This document shows, piece after piece, positions 10,370 to 22,053 of a stretch of 32,922 nucleotides of DNA. How positions within the stretch are numbered: position 1 is the first letter of the stretch; every line of letters begins with the position of its first letter. The position numbers and the translations under genes are program-made. Under the pieces are notes generated by a model. It saw only the letters and a program-made list of their open reading frames with translations, was not told the DNA's origin and made no database searches. The DNA comes from Irineochytrium annulatum (taxonomy: Eukaryota; Chytridiomycota; Chytridiomycetes; Chytridiales; Chytridiaceae), in contig JADGJL010000172.1 in assembly GCA_027600665.1 (NCBI GenBank), forward strand, positions 1 through 32,922, written 5' to 3'.

Positions 10370-11211
10370 ATGGAGGAAGACTTCGGGTCCGCCAATTACC
10401 GCCCGGCGCCAAACCGGGGGCAGAAGCTTAAGCCCCGTGCGCTGGAGCCGCCGTTCGCCTCGGCCACGAAGCCGTCGTTGCTGCATTCGCATCTCATCGA
10501 CGAGCGGACGAAGGTGAGGACTCAACCCGACCCGCTACGACCTGATCTCAGTGTGCCCCCCACGAGTACCTTGTACTGACTTGTTCTGTCTGTTCGTGCT
10601 TTAGTTCGAGAACGCGGGTCAGAGGCGGATCGTTGTGAAGAAGAACGGCGTCGCCAGGCGGGCGGAGGACATCGAGGAGTCACCATACGCTGGGATCGAT
10701 GTTGAAGGTACCTTTGTTGCCTGACTTCTTGCTCCACTTCACCTAACTTCGCGCGCCAGAATTATGGTCCAATATCGAGCGGCCCGAGGACGTGATTCGG
10801 CATAAACCCGCGGTCACGACGCTCCGAAGCAGGTCGCTGGCAATTCTGGCTCAGGCGGCGATGGACGTGATTGAGGAGGAGGCCAGGAGGAACCGCATTT
10901 TAAGCATGCTGTCGGCCGCGATTTCCATGGACGACCCGGGGAGGCAGGACGTGAACCCCTTAAAAGACGTGCCGGAGGACGTGAAGAGGGAGTTTCAGGA
11001 TGTTGTGCAGGTTCAACTTCCTCGTTTTACTGCTTGTGCTAAGTTTCGTGTATAGGAAACGGTCTGTTGTAGCAACGAGTTGATCCGAAATCTTTCGTCT
11101 TCGCGGTCCAAGCTGGTCGAAGCGTACCGGAAGAAGAAATCCCTCGCGAAGCGGCTCGCACCATTTGAGAGGAAGGAAGACTCGCTTAAGCATAAGCAGC
11201 ACCGCTCATAG
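10370..11211 (+). CDS. RXT2-like subunit of the Rpd3L histone deacetylase complex
   Basis: Four exons: 10370-10513, 10605-10707, 10760-11010, 11056-11211; 217 aa. The N-terminal half follows the RXT2 N-domain order: NRGQKLK near residue 15, a stretch ending in RRIVVKKNG, then GIDVEELWSNIERPEDVIRH, followed by RSRSLAILAQAAMDVIEEE and ILSMLSAAISMDDP. In the family this region links Rxt2 to the large Rpd3/Sin3 deacetylase complex, acting in the nucleus on transcription. The C-terminal exon is basic and helical (KLVEAYRKKKSLAKRL). All four exons join in frame with standard GT-AG sites; the last intron is 45 nt. The gene is head-to-head with the AAA+ ATPase and ends 45 bases from the convergent CCDC137-like gene. 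The family call rests on motif order recalled from RXT2 proteins and was not searched. Confidence 0.78.
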
Positions 11212-11256
11212 TTCGAAACACACACACAACCCTCGCGCATTCAATACAAACGTCGA

Positions 11257-11942
11257 CTATTCAACGAGATTCTTTGGCAATTGATGCCCTTTCTGCGCTC
11301 TATACAGCTCGATAACCCTCTCCCGCTCCTCCTCCCTATTGCGCCGCTGCACAAGCGATAACGACTTCCACCGCGTCTTCTTCGCGCCATCCTTCTCGTC
11401 ATGGCCATCAGTCTCGTCGTTATTTACAACTCCCAACCGAGCCTTCCCGATTTTTTTCGGCACGACCTTGAACGTCGGCGGCTCCGATGCCTGCACGCCG
11501 AAGAGGACCTGCCCGCTGTTTAAGGTCTCCTCCTCTGTCTTCCCCTTCCGCCGCTTCTCTTGCAGCTTCTTCTTCCGCTCCTTCAGCCGCGCCTTCCGCT
11601 TCACGGCCGTCTTCGATGTCGTGTCTGCAATGCTGACCGTTTTCCGAATGTCCGCCTCGAGCCGCCTGTTAAACAGCACGAAATAAGATTTTTCGTGGTC
11701 CCATATTCCCAAAAATACGTAGAGAAGTTGGTAAAGCACCTCGAATACTCCTTTATTGTCTCATTCGGTCGCTTCTTGTCCGCCGTCTTGCTCCGGCCGG
11801 CGCCGGTACTCCCACCCAGCTCGCCACGGCCGGCCTTCTTCTGCATGCCGATCTGAATGCGCTGAAAGCCCTTTGGCAGGGGCTCGGCGGCGATGTCGCT
11901 GTGCTTCGCCTCTCGGTTGGGCGAGGACGCTCTCTTCTTCAT
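11257..11942 (-). CDS. CCDC137-like basic coiled-coil nuclear/nucleolar protein
   Basis: Two exons: 11942-11740 and 11665-11257; 203 aa, very rich in Lys, Arg and Glu. Features shared with the CCDC137 family are an early PKGFQRIQ..MQKK segment and a central basic coil (KRKARLKERKKKLQEKRR). A VLFGVQASEPPTF segment matches the family's V.FG....PP pattern. A C-terminal RRNREEERERVIELYRAQK matches the conserved EEERERA...YRALK. Members are nuclear/nucleolar or chromosome-periphery proteins of poorly defined function. The 74-nt intron has donor gtgctt and acceptor tttaacag. The ATG at 11942 was chosen because the upstream extension begins with GTG only. Convergent with RXT2-like, 45 bases apart. 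Confidence 0.65.
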
Positions 11943-12277
11943 TTGGTGGTGGAAAGCGACGAATTTTGACAGCGTGAGAGTAACCTTCACCTCAAAACTT
12001 CCACCGACACATTCCTTTTTTTTTTTTTTTGGACATTCTTATTGACTCTACCTGGCTGCCGCTACATACGCTACTGCATTAAGAAGTGGGTAATAGTTAT
12101 CAATATGTAAGAATAAAACGAAAGCATCGGGTTCAGATAGAAGCATTAGTTAAGAACATACTTAATTGCTGAAGAATGCGACGCCACTGCATGAAAAAGC
12201 AAGCCGCAGAAACGTAATTGTCGAAATAGCAAGAACACCCATGCCCATACGCCTATAATACTCCACACCCCAGCACC
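11943..12277. other. Intergenic region with a poly-T run
   Basis: Between two minus-strand genes: promoter side of the CCDC137-like gene and 3' side of the DEP-RGS gene. An uninterrupted T run of about 14-16 bases starts near 12016. No gene was seen. Confidence 0.5.
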
Positions 12278-14840
12278 CTACGAGGAGCCGACAGACGCGT
12301 CCTGCACCCTCTGGTCGCTGTCGAGGCTCTCAACCACCCTGTCCAGCTCCTCCCGCACACCCGCCGCCGCGCCCGTGACCTCCTTCACCCCCGTCGACGC
12401 CTTCCGAGCGGGACTTCCCTCCCTCCCTTGTTCCGTCTCGTGCGAACCACCCGCAGCGCCCGCGCCCCGCGGGCTCGGCATTAGGCCGGTCCGATTCAAG
12501 CTTGTGGTCGAGTGGATGCTGCTCTTCCGCCTTGACGCGCCCGGAGGGAGGTCCACGAGGGCGCTGACGTTGGAACTGGCGCCTGTGGCGTCGGAGTTGC
12601 TGCCGACGGTGTCCATCGTGCCCTCGACGGATGATCGGCGCATCAGGAGCCCCGGTTGATCAGCGGCGCGCCAGGCCAGCTTGCCCGTCACGAAGAGCTC
12701 GGTCATGATGTCGCTGTAGACGCTCGTCTTGATGAACTTGACCACGGAGTCGTTCGCCATGAGCATGAAGATATGGTGCTCTGCCGCGTCGAAGAGGGCG
12801 GCGGTGAGCTTCTCGATGTCCTTAGGGAACTTAGCGAGTGTCTCGTTCACGTCCGCCGACGGTGTCGGGAGGGCGATTATCTTGGCCGGGTCGATCCTTT
12901 CCGCGGGCACGAGGGCGTCCGGGTCGATGTGCTGGAAGTACGGCGCAGCGTGGGCCATGACGGCCTCGATCGCCTTCTTGATGGAGATGTTGACGTTGAC
13001 TTCGAAAGGGGCATCGGTGATGATGTACTTGAGATAAAGCGCCATTGCGTGAGGGATAAGAAGTGGGCTGTGGGGTGCCGATGAGTTCACGCCGACGGGT
13101 TGGCCGGGGATGACGATGGTGCCCGAGTAAAGGTTTCGAAGCGCGTGGACGTCCTCCCAGAAGTACAGGTTCTCCTCGCAAAAGACGGACCGGACGAAGA
13201 GGTGGAAGGCTTCGCGGAGGTCCTCGTTCGTCAGGATCTGGATCAAGCGCGTCGGGTTCGACTCCTTGATCTGGTCGACGTGGAAATCGGTTTTCTCCTT
13301 CATCGATTGGCCGATCTGAGACGGCGCCTCCGAGCTCATCATCCGAGGGCCGCAGTCGCTCGAAGGCCTCCTCTTCGTCCCGTCGCCGCTGTGGTTTGAC
13401 GGCCTCCGGGAGGCCGCGCCGTTGTCAGCCGTAACTTTGAGGCGGTCCGATGTGGGTGACTTGGTCAGGGACTTTGCAGCGACGGCCGCGAGTCGCTTCT
13501 GCCTCGCAGCGTTGGCGATCGACGCGGCCGTGAGCAGCTTCCCGTCCCCGTTCGCGCTGACTTTCGACAGCCTGCCCTCTGTGCCATTCATCGAGACCGG
13601 GTTCAGGTGGCAGGTCTCCCACTCGAAGATAAGGTCCGCCTGCGTCGGGCCGTCCGGCGACATTCCATCCGATCCCTTCGAGAACGAGTTCCTGTCCCCG
13701 CGCTTTAAAACGTCGCCTGAGCCCCCGTCGGCGGCGTTGTTGTTCCCGGCGTCGTCGTCCGTGTCGTCCCCGGACGCGTCCCCGTTCGCATCGGCGCCTT
13801 CGTCCCGCAGCTTTCTGAACAAGGCCCGCACGGGCTTCGCGGAGGGTGCTTCGGGCTCGACGGTCCAGCCGGCAAGTTTGCATGCTGCTGACGACGGCTG
13901 GTAAAGGTTGTTCTTCGAGTCCTTTGCCAGGTTGGATGCCGCCTGAGACGCGCTGCTCGAGACCGTGCTGGGCGTGGACGCGCGATCGGGTGACACGGTC
14001 TGTCCGCCGGCCTCGCTGCCTGCAGGGACAACCCAGCCCGCGGACACGAGGGCGCTAGCGATCATAAGGCCCTCCTCCCTAGACAAGCACGACGTATTCT
14101 GCAGCAGCCAGTCCACGAGGTCGGAGCCCGCGAAAGCCAGTGGGTAGCTCTTCAGCCTTTGGGTCCGGTCTCGCAGGAGGATGGGCCGGATCGGAACCGG
14201 CGCACCGCCGTCATCCACCGGTAGGTTTGTGATGGAGCCGTTGCGCGAGCCTAAGTTCTCATTTTGGGACTCCAAGGACGACTCCCCCTTGTCCTTGTCC
14301 TTCTTCCCAATGTTGGGCTTGTCTCCGAACAGGGTCTTGACGAGGACCTCTCCGACGACGGAGCCGAGTGTCAGGCGGCCGACGTTGCTACGCTCAATGT
14401 AGACGATGTTGCAGCGGTATTCGGGATCGGCGTATAGGATCTCTGGCGACTCCGGCTGCGGCACCCTCCCGTTCTTCACGTCCCTAATTACGAGCTCGCC
14501 CTTGGAGCCAATGTAGTAAAGATGCTTCAATTTCAGGTCATGCGTGTCCTTCGGCCGGTCGCAGCCCGAGATCAGTAGCCCATGGACGTAGATATTGAGG
14601 AACTCGGTCGCGTCCTCGCGCGAGCACGACGAGACTGAGACGAGGGTTTGTTGGGCGGCCTCACCGTAGAAAGACTTCGGATAGACTTTGAAGTGGTACT
14701 TGCGTTCCTCGAGCGTTATGCTCGCCGAGAAATTCGTAAAATGAATGAAAGGCCCCTAGGTGTATGTTACTACGGTGGCCTCTACGGCGCGACTTGCTTG
14801 CGCTCACATAAGACGGGATGACCACTTTCTCGGCACCCAT
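12278..14840 (-). CDS. DEP-RGS regulator of G-protein signalling, paralogue A
   Basis: Two exons: 14840-14808 (MGAEKVVIPSY) and 14755-12278; 836 aa. The N-terminal about 150 residues (GPFIHF, KVYPKSFYGE, GELVIRD) match its neighbour. A DEP domain lies near residues 200-262 (LLRDRTQRLKSY, GSDLVDWLL, SREEGLMIASAL), a module that targets RGS proteins to membranes or GPCRs. A long Ser/Asp/Asn-rich linker follows, then an RGS domain near 505-700 with EDLREAFHLFVRS and EENLYFWEDVHALRNLYS. Further RGS marks are HAMALYLKYI, FDAAEHHIFMLMANDSV and VYSDIMTEL. RGS domains speed GTP hydrolysis by G-alpha; the RGS core here holds an insertion between its helices. Several RRxS-type sites (RRPSS, RRKSS, MRRSS) fit PKA phosphorylation. 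Overall it resembles Sst2/FlbA-type regulators. It is head-to-head with paralogue B. Confidence 0.88.
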
Positions 14841-15615
14841 CGTTGTATCGTTAAGCCTGATGAGTCTCCTGGGCGGGCTGGCAGAGAACGCGTTCCGGGG
14901 CGAGCGGAGTCCAAGGGCGTCTGTGGCCGTCGCTCCGGACCGTCCTTGGCGATGTCGCGTCGAAGAGGTTCGAGGGGAACGAACAATGGTTTACCCGTCG
15001 TCCGGCGGCGTGCACAGGATTCGGCGGGATGGGACGAAGATCATAGCGGCACCAAATCGGGCCTGATTGGGCTTCAACAGGATTCCAATCCACGCGGCGA
15101 TGTCCGCTCATCACCAAAACCGGTGTGGACTCGGAGCTGGCGCCGAGTCGTCAGGCTGCATTCTCCCAAGGACGGCGTCGTCAACGGTAGGCGGCAATAT
15201 GACCAAGCGGTATTAGTATGTCACGCGACGCCGCAGAAATTCTGACTCCGCCGAAGTTCACTCCTTCCTTCAACGGGATATCATTATTATGATAGTTCAA
15301 TGTGCATGCATAATTGATTGCCAGCGGGACTTTAAAGAGATTCAGAAACTTTTGGCGCCCACGGAGGGGCCTGCGCGCCTCGTAAGTTCTCGCCCGGGAC
15401 CGAGGCGGCGGTCCGGATGTGAATATGGCGCCCGTAAATCCTGACCGTGCGTGGATTGGGCCCTAAGAAACTGATTGGCAATCTTCGAGTACGCCAGCCG
15501 ACCTTTGTTCTTTTTCAGCTCGATTGCTCTCTGCTAGCGACGTGTCCGTCGCCTCCATCGCCTGCGTAAACCGCCTGCCTGATCCGAGACCGCAATTTCG
15601 TCCAAGCGAGCAGCC
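14841..15615. promoter_or_regulatory. Shared 775-bp region between divergent DEP-RGS paralogues
   Basis: Probable bidirectional promoter region of the two paralogues. Open frames present (longest 161 aa, 14760-15245) show no motif and overlap paralogue A's first exon. AT-rich stretches at 15280-15320 are the likeliest core-promoter positions. I could not identify specific sites. Confidence 0.45.
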
Positions 15616-18305
15616 ATGGCCGACGAAAAGGGCGCCGCCTTCGCGCATTATGTAAGTAGTGGGAAGTTTGCGTTGCAATTCGGCTCCGAAGACTAACTGG
15701 GCTTCCTCCTACTTCTCAACAGGGTCCTTACATCCACTTCGCGTCCTTTGCGTAAGTTTGCTGGGGATTCCCTCGGTTGTGGAGCCAGCTTTGATGTCTA
15801 ACTGCAGTTTCTCACGTAAGGAATGTCATTAAGCTCGACGACCACAAGCTCCACTTCCGCATCTACCCACGGTCGTTTCTTGGGGAGACGGCGCAGACGG
15901 CTTTAGTGGAGATGTCCCGTTGCGATAGGGAGGACGCGCTGGAGTTTTTGTCGATCTACATATCGGCCCACCTGGTTCAGGATTGCGAGAAGCCCAAGGA
16001 TCTCGAAGCCCGCACCCGGCATGTGTACACCATCACCTACAAAGGGGAACTCGTCATGAAGGACTTTGCGAGTGGAAGAATTCCGAGCCAGGACAACCCG
16101 GAGCTGGTGTACACTGGGCCTGAACGCCCGCTTCGGACAAACATCATCTACATCGAGCGAGACGGGGAGGGAAAAATGAAGGTCGGCCCAAACGTCACAG
16201 GCCTGATTGTTCGGCTCCTCTTGGGCGAGCGACCAAACCTGGTACGCAAGTCTGGCGACAACGACAACGATGGCATGGGCTCCACAAACAACCTCGCCGC
16301 GTCTCCTGGGCAAGACGGCGCTGGCGCGGGACTGATCACCATTAAGCCAATCCTGCTCCGTGACCGCCTGATTAGGCTCCGATCCTACTCCCACGCGTTC
16401 TCAGGCGTTGAGCTCATCGACTGGATCGTCCTCAACACATCATGCCTCTCACGAGACGAGGCAAACAGCATCGCCAGCAGCCTCCTGACTGGCCAGTTCA
16501 TTAGCGGCCTTGGCGGCGAAAGCGCGACCTCACCGACGGGAAACATAGTCAAAGATTCCAAGTCGAGCGCCTACCAGCCGACCATCATTGGCTGTAAGAC
16601 GGCCGGGTGGAACCCGGAGACCGAAGGCCCCTCGAGCGTGCGAAACGCGGCGAAGAAGGGAAAGCTCAACATCGCCACCAACGGAGGCTCCAACAGCTTC
16701 ACCACTGGCAGCACGGGCGATAACGATGGTTCGGCCGAGAACGAGGGTGAGGAAGGCAGGAGCCCCGACACCCTCGACGCGGGCACTGGCACCAGCGTGA
16801 GAAACAGCGTGAGGAATTCTTACACGCGGCCGATCGCCGGCGCCGACGCGGCCGCCCTCGCCGGGGTTGGGTCGTCGTTGAGCCCGACGAGCGCGGCTGG
16901 GGCGGCGTTCGAATGGGAGGTGTGCCACTTGAGCCCGATCTCGATGAACGGGACGGAGGCGCGGCTGTCGCGGGGGTCGCAGTCGAGCGACGCTGGCAAC
17001 GTCGGTTCAGTGACGGCGACAGCGGCGTCCATCACGGCCGCGGCGAGGCAGAAGCGCGCGAGCACGATCGGCGTCGGGAGGTCGTCTGCGGTGGACAGGC
17101 GGGCATCGGCGACGTCGCCGGGTGGGGACCCGCAGCGGAGAGTGAGCGAGGTGGTTGGCGGGGCGGCGTCACCGCGGATGGACGGTCCCGAGATGACGTT
17201 CTCGGTCGACCAGGTTAAGGAGTCAAACCCGTCAAGGCTAATCCAAATCCTTACGACCGAGGAGCTGCGCACGGCCTTCCACCTCTTCGTTCGATCCATC
17301 TTCTGCGAGGAGAACCTGTACTTCTGGGAGGATGTCCACGCGTTCCGGACGCTCTATTCCACCACCACCGTCGTCCCCGGCATGGCCCTGCCGCAAGGCG
17401 CGCCATCGAAGCAAGACCCGTTGATGATCCCTCACGCCATGGCGCTGTACCTCAAGTACATTGTCACGGACGCCCCCTACGAAGTCAACGTCAACATCAC
17501 GATCAAGAAGGTCATCGAGTCCGTCATGGCCCTCACGACACCGTTCCTCCAGTTTATCGACCCGGAGTCCATCGCGCCAGAGGAGAAGATCATCCCGTCC
17601 CGGATCCTGTTCCCCGGCGCCGCGGAAGCCACCAACGGCGTGCCGAACGCGGCGCTCCTCGCCAAGTTCCCCGAAACCATCGAGAAGCTCACGGCCAGCC
17701 TGTTCGACGCCGCCGAACACCACATTTTCATCCTCATGGCGAACGACTCTGTGCCTAAGTTTATCAGATCGCCGTCGTACGCCGAGATCATGACGGAGCT
17801 ATTTATGAGCGGCCGGATCGCGTGGAAGAGCGGCGAAATGGACGGCCTCCTCGTGAACTCGAACGGCTTCAGCGTCTCCACCGGCCGAGGCAACAGCGGG
17901 GTGATGACGGGCGACGGGGCGGACGGCGGCAGCATCAGCGGCGGGGCGTTGGGCCTGCAAAGGCGCAGCAGCTCGAGGCGCGGTCGCCCTGTAATTGAGG
18001 TTGCGGAGAGCAACGACGACGCTGTTCCCATGGTGGGCAGAAGGCGCAGCAGCATGCTGGCGGATGGCCACATGCTGGCGAACTTCAGGCTGCCGGACGC
18101 GACGTCCGTTGCGCCGACGGTGCTTGAGGGCGCCGAGGGTCTTTCGTCAGGGAGGATCGCGGCCGGCGGCGTTGGGGAGGAGCTGCAGAAGGTGATGAAG
18201 AGCCTGGATGGGGGTCTTAACGTGAGCAAGGTGGAGGGGAAGGCCGAGAAGGTGGCGAGCGAGACGAGGATGGCACCATCTACGCACACCGAGATGTCGT
18301 CTTGA
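15616..18305 (+). CDS. DEP-RGS regulator of G-protein signalling, paralogue B
   Basis: Three exons: 15616-15651 (MADEKGAAFAHY), 15723-15751 and 15821-18305; 849 aa. The first intron follows the same Tyr codon in the same phase as in paralogue A, which shows common descent; the second intron is specific to B. Its acceptor at 15820 (gtaag) is chosen by frame and by alignment with A, although a better-looking gcag lies upstream but leads to a stop. DEP lies near residues 195-255 (LLRDRLIRLRSY, GVELIDWIVLNTSCLSRDE). RGS lies near 486-690 (EELRTAFHLFVRSIFCEEN, HAMALYLKYIVTDAPYEVN, FDAAEHHIFILMANDSVPKF). The C-terminal tail carries QRRSSSRRG and GRRRSSM, good PKA-type sites. Role: GTPase-activating protein for G-alpha, probably membrane-targeted by DEP. 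Convergent with the next gene. Confidence 0.88.
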
Positions 18306-18694
18306 ACGTCTGAAAGGCGTTCGCGGACCGGATGTGATTGAATCTGGGCCGGCTGTATTTTAAATACTACCTTTTCGTTGTCTGCCTTGCATGGGAGAAA
18401 TGCTGTGGTTGCTGCTCTTTTGTTGCGGCTCAGCTTTTATTTTCTCGGTAGTTGTGACCTGTCGAGTGCAGTAGTCTTCCTTTTTTTTGTAATGTTATTT
18501 TCTGGCCCTTTGTGCGATCAATTCGGTTCGTTTATTTAATGTCTGTGTTTTTCGCGCGATCTACAATTTTTATCCTTACGATTACAGTAATAACGTCCGT
18601 CTTATCTCTCGGATGCCCTGTGAGGCGCGACAGAATAAAGAAGCTTCAAAAAAAGGCGAGGACTTAAAGAGAAGTCCTTTTCGCGTCGGCTCAG
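18306..18694. other. Convergent intergenic region
   Basis: Shared 3' flank of DEP-RGS B and the CNB-domain gene, 389 bases, T-rich (18480-18490). No credible gene was seen. The exact end of the minus-strand gene depends on its last small exon. Confidence 0.45.
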
Positions 18695-21600
18695 CTACAT
18701 GTGGTGCACATATGTATTCATGTATTGCTTTCGAAGTCTTTTCAGAGCAGCCGTCGCTTGTGCTAACCACTTCCCGTTCATACCTCCCACTTCGGTATGG
18801 TGGAGTTAAGAGTAATTCGCTGAACATCGGATATAGTCGCATTCGGGTCGTGCGTCCTCTCCCTGGCGAGCGTCTTGAGAACATGGCGCTGATAAGTTCG
18901 GAACTTGCTGCTCGCACCAATATAAGCACGAAATAACAAACGAAGAGTAGCAAAATCTGAAACAAGTACAACGCAAAAGGCATATTTTACCTTTTTCTGA
19001 TCTCCATCGCTCTCAACCTGATCAGCTCCAAATTCGACATCGAGCCAAACTTGGACGGCACGACGTTAAGCCTCATATTCGTCCACTCCCCGACGGCTCC
19101 CAGTGAGAAGCACTGGACCACCTCCTCCGGGTTCTCGTCGTCCTCCCCAAATTCTTTTGCCATCTCCACCGGCGCAGGCCCGAGCGCCACGACGGTAAAG
19201 CTGCAGCCGACGTAGGACGCGGGGTGGAGGGCGACGCCCTCGTTGAAGGTTGCGCCCGCTGTAAGGTTGCCGAGGAGGACTTGGCTGACACGTGGCTGGC
19301 CGTTGGCGTCGAGGCCTTCGAGGACGACTTTGCGGAAAACCTACGTAACAACGTGGAAAAAAAAAAAAAAAAANNNNNNNNNNAAAAAACGCGTTAGCGG
19401 GGTTTTATTAAGGTCGGTATGAACTCACAGCACAACAGCCTTTCTTGAGAATGTAAATGTGGTCTCTTTGCTCGCCCTCGCGGATGATGACTGTATTGGC
19501 CGCGAAGGAGCGGACCGACATCCTCTCCGAGACATTCCTCAGCGCGCCGGTCTCGAAGTGCTGGAAAAGCGCGACGCGGTGGCGGAGGAAGTGAATCATC
19601 TCCTTTCGCTCGACAACGTGCACTTGATAAACCACAAAGTTAACACTATGCACAAATCTTCAAAACGCGAAATTGAAAACTTACAGAAACCGAGCAGCTT
19701 CACATACACCGATTTCTCGACCCGTAGCATCACGACCGGCGTCTCGCACACCACCGTCGCCGTCCTCGGCCCGTCGTGGATAAGCGCCTGGCTGCCGAAC
19801 GCGTCGCCGCTTTTGAGCGTCGAGATCATCGTCTTCCTTTCTAGGTCGAATCCCTTGGAGACCAGCACGTCCAGCCGGCCGCTCAGGACGATGTGCCATG
19901 CCTCGCCGAGGTCACCTTGCCGGAACACCACCGTCCCGCGGGGCAGCTCCTGCACGACCGAGCGCTCGACCAGCTGGTTGAAGATGAACTCGGATTTGAG
20001 CTTGCGGAAGGCCCTGTGTGTGGGGGGGAATGGTCACAATTGAAAAACAGGTAGACACAATCATACTCACTGCAAAGGCCTCAACCACGTCGTCAGCGCC
20101 CTAACCTCCTCAACCGTCCTCTGAAACGCCGGCTTCCTCAACATCTCCAATCCCTCCTTATAACCCCTCTTGTAACCCCTCGGCGCCGCGGGCCCGATTA
20201 AATCCTCATGCCCGGCCTTCCTCGCCCACCCGTTCGTGAGCGCCGCCATCGCCTCGACCCCGTCCGGCAAATCCTCGAGGCTCGGCATGGGGCCCTCGAG
20301 CCTGACGATGGACGGCAGGCGGAGCGCCGGGAACGCCGACGGCGGCCTCGCGCGTACGCGGGCGAGGGGAGGCGGCGGGCGTGATTCGCGGGCTGATGTC
20401 GGGCGTGGGGAGAACGTGCCGTCGTGGAGCGCGTCGTCGTGATGCCGGGTCGTGGGACGGCCGGCGTCCACGCCGTCTCGGGACAAGGGGGGCGCGGAGT
20501 ACGGCCGCCGTCGGGCGCGATGACCGGGCTTGCCGTCGTTTGGGTGGTGGCGCTCGACAGCGATGCCTGGGGGAGCGCGGATGTGGAGGTTGCGGTACGC
20601 GCGCGTGCCGGCGGAGTGGGGGTCGATGTCGGCGTCGAGGCGGATGCCGAGCGCGGCGGCCTCGGGTGTGCGGACGGCGGACTGCCAGGTCTGATTTGGA
20701 TGCTGCGGCGCGGCCGTTGGAGGTGGGACGGTCGGATTTGTCCGGGGCCGGGCGGTTGTGGTCGATGGTGAGGCGCCTGCAGAAGGAATGGCGGGGTTAG
20801 GGTCGAGTTGGAAGTGCTGCTGCGCGGCTGGGGTGGACGCGAAGTTAGGCGTTGTTGGTTCCAATGGTGTTTGTGGTCCCTTTCTCAGCGGATGGTGTAA
20901 CCCCGTGCCGCCGAAGAATCGCCTCTGTCGCTGGCTGATGATGCCCTCTAACACCTGATTTTTCATCTCCTCTGCCTTATTCTGCAGGTCAATGGCCTCT
21001 TTCTTTCTGGTAACGTGCCGTGGTCTGGCGAGAGATGACGTTCGACGCTTGCGCGCGGCCAATGCCATTTCCGTCGGGCGAGCGTCGAGGTGACTCGGCG
21101 CTGGCTCGTGAATTCCGTCACCAGGCTTTGGGACGCGGTCGGCGGGATATCGGTAGTACATTGACCAAAATTCCTTCATGAAGTCCTTTTGTTGAATAAC
21201 TTAATCATGGTTCGATACCATTGCATTAGCGGCTAACCTGATGAGCGGCTTTCAACTCCGTCGTCTCTTCTCCCACCTTCAGCCTGTCAACAAGGTTGGC
21301 GAGGCTCTCCCAGTCCCCGGATGCGATGCCGCCTGCTTCTTGCGTCTGGTCGGTATGACCCCTGTCGAAGTCCTCCTCCCTCCACTTCTGATTCCCGTCG
21401 GCCATCTTCCTCTTTCTTCTTTCCTCCCGTCTCCTGTCGAGCAGTTTTTCCATCGCCATCTCCTCAGCTTCTCTCTCCTCCTGCTCCTCGACGGTCGGAC
21501 CACCTCGGGCATGCCGCTGGTAAGTCAGAGACGACTGCGGCTCGGTGTCCTCCTTAAATTTGTTGTGGAGAAAGGGCGTGGCCGGCGCGTGGGGCGGGGA

Positions 21601-22053
21601 CGTCCGCGTCCTCTGCGTGACGGAGGCTCTCCCGTTCGGTGGCTGGGCCACCGAGTTTCTAGAGTATGGAGCCTGGGCGACCGAGAGTCTCCCGTTCGGC
21701 ACCGCGGTTTTCGATGTGGCCGTGCCTGGCTTGCGTTTGTTCGGCGTGCTGACAGCGGCGGGCGCGCCGGGCGTCGGTACGATGGAGCTTCTAGTTCTCT
21801 TCTGAATGCCCTTGCGGAAGAAGCGATAGGCCGATGGCTGGCTAGTCGTAGCGGGAGCGTTCAGTCGAATGCTGGGTCGTGATTAGACCACTTACAAGTC
21901 CTCGGCCGTCATGACGCTGGTCCTGCGTCTCCCAGGCAGGGTCGACGACGCCTGCGCAAAGCCCAAGGGGCCGTCATCGAAGTCGTCCGAATCCTCGAGC
22001 TCCCTCGCGCTCCTCAGCAGCCTGACCATGCCCGTATCGTCGGTCGTCGTCAT
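18695..22053 (-). CDS. Large protein with two cyclic-nucleotide-binding-type domains (CNBD2-like)
   Basis: Eight exons in transcript order: 22053-21896, 21841-21238, 21185-20071, 20013-19685, 19622-19429, 19340-18991, 18907-18784, 18727-18695; 968 aa. The first about 560 residues are low-complexity (Pro/Arg/Thr/Ser-rich) with a charged coil (EEQEEREAEEMAMEK). A CNBD2-type lead-in follows (LRKPAFQRTVEEVRALTTWLRPL). The first CNB fold has FRQGDLGEAWHIVLSGRLDV, then the phosphate-binding cassette GSQALIHDGPRTATVV. A second CNB-like fold has NTVIIREGEQRDHIYILKKG and TFNEGVALHP. In cassette 1 the Arg is kept but the Glu of FGE is Ser; in cassette 2 FNE keeps Glu but the Arg is missing. True cAMP/cGMP binding is therefore doubtful. 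CNBD2 in animals is linked to sperm flagella; a zoospore role here is inference. The two last exons are tentative. A 10-N gap lies in the intron 19341-19428. Confidence 0.74.
19356..19389. other. Assembly gap (10 N) flanked by poly-A runs
   Basis: Ns occupy 19374-19383, with about 18 A before and 6 A after. The whole stretch lies inside an intron of the CNB-domain gene (poly-T on the coding strand), so it does not break the reading frame. The real homopolymer or missing sequence length is unknown. Confidence 0.95.

Noticed and set aside
9656..10579. 307-residue plus-strand frame over the AAA N-terminal exon
   Set aside because: It runs antisense to a well-supported exon and then coincides with the first RXT2-like exon, with no motif of its own upstream of 10370.
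15787..15820. Alternative acceptor gcag for intron 2 of DEP-RGS paralogue B
   Set aside because: Using it leads to an in-frame stop within about ten codons; the acceptor at 15820 restores the frame and matches paralogue A in length.
17477..18289. 270-residue minus-strand frame inside DEP-RGS paralogue B
   Set aside because: It is antisense to a confirmed RGS domain and shows no recognisable motif.
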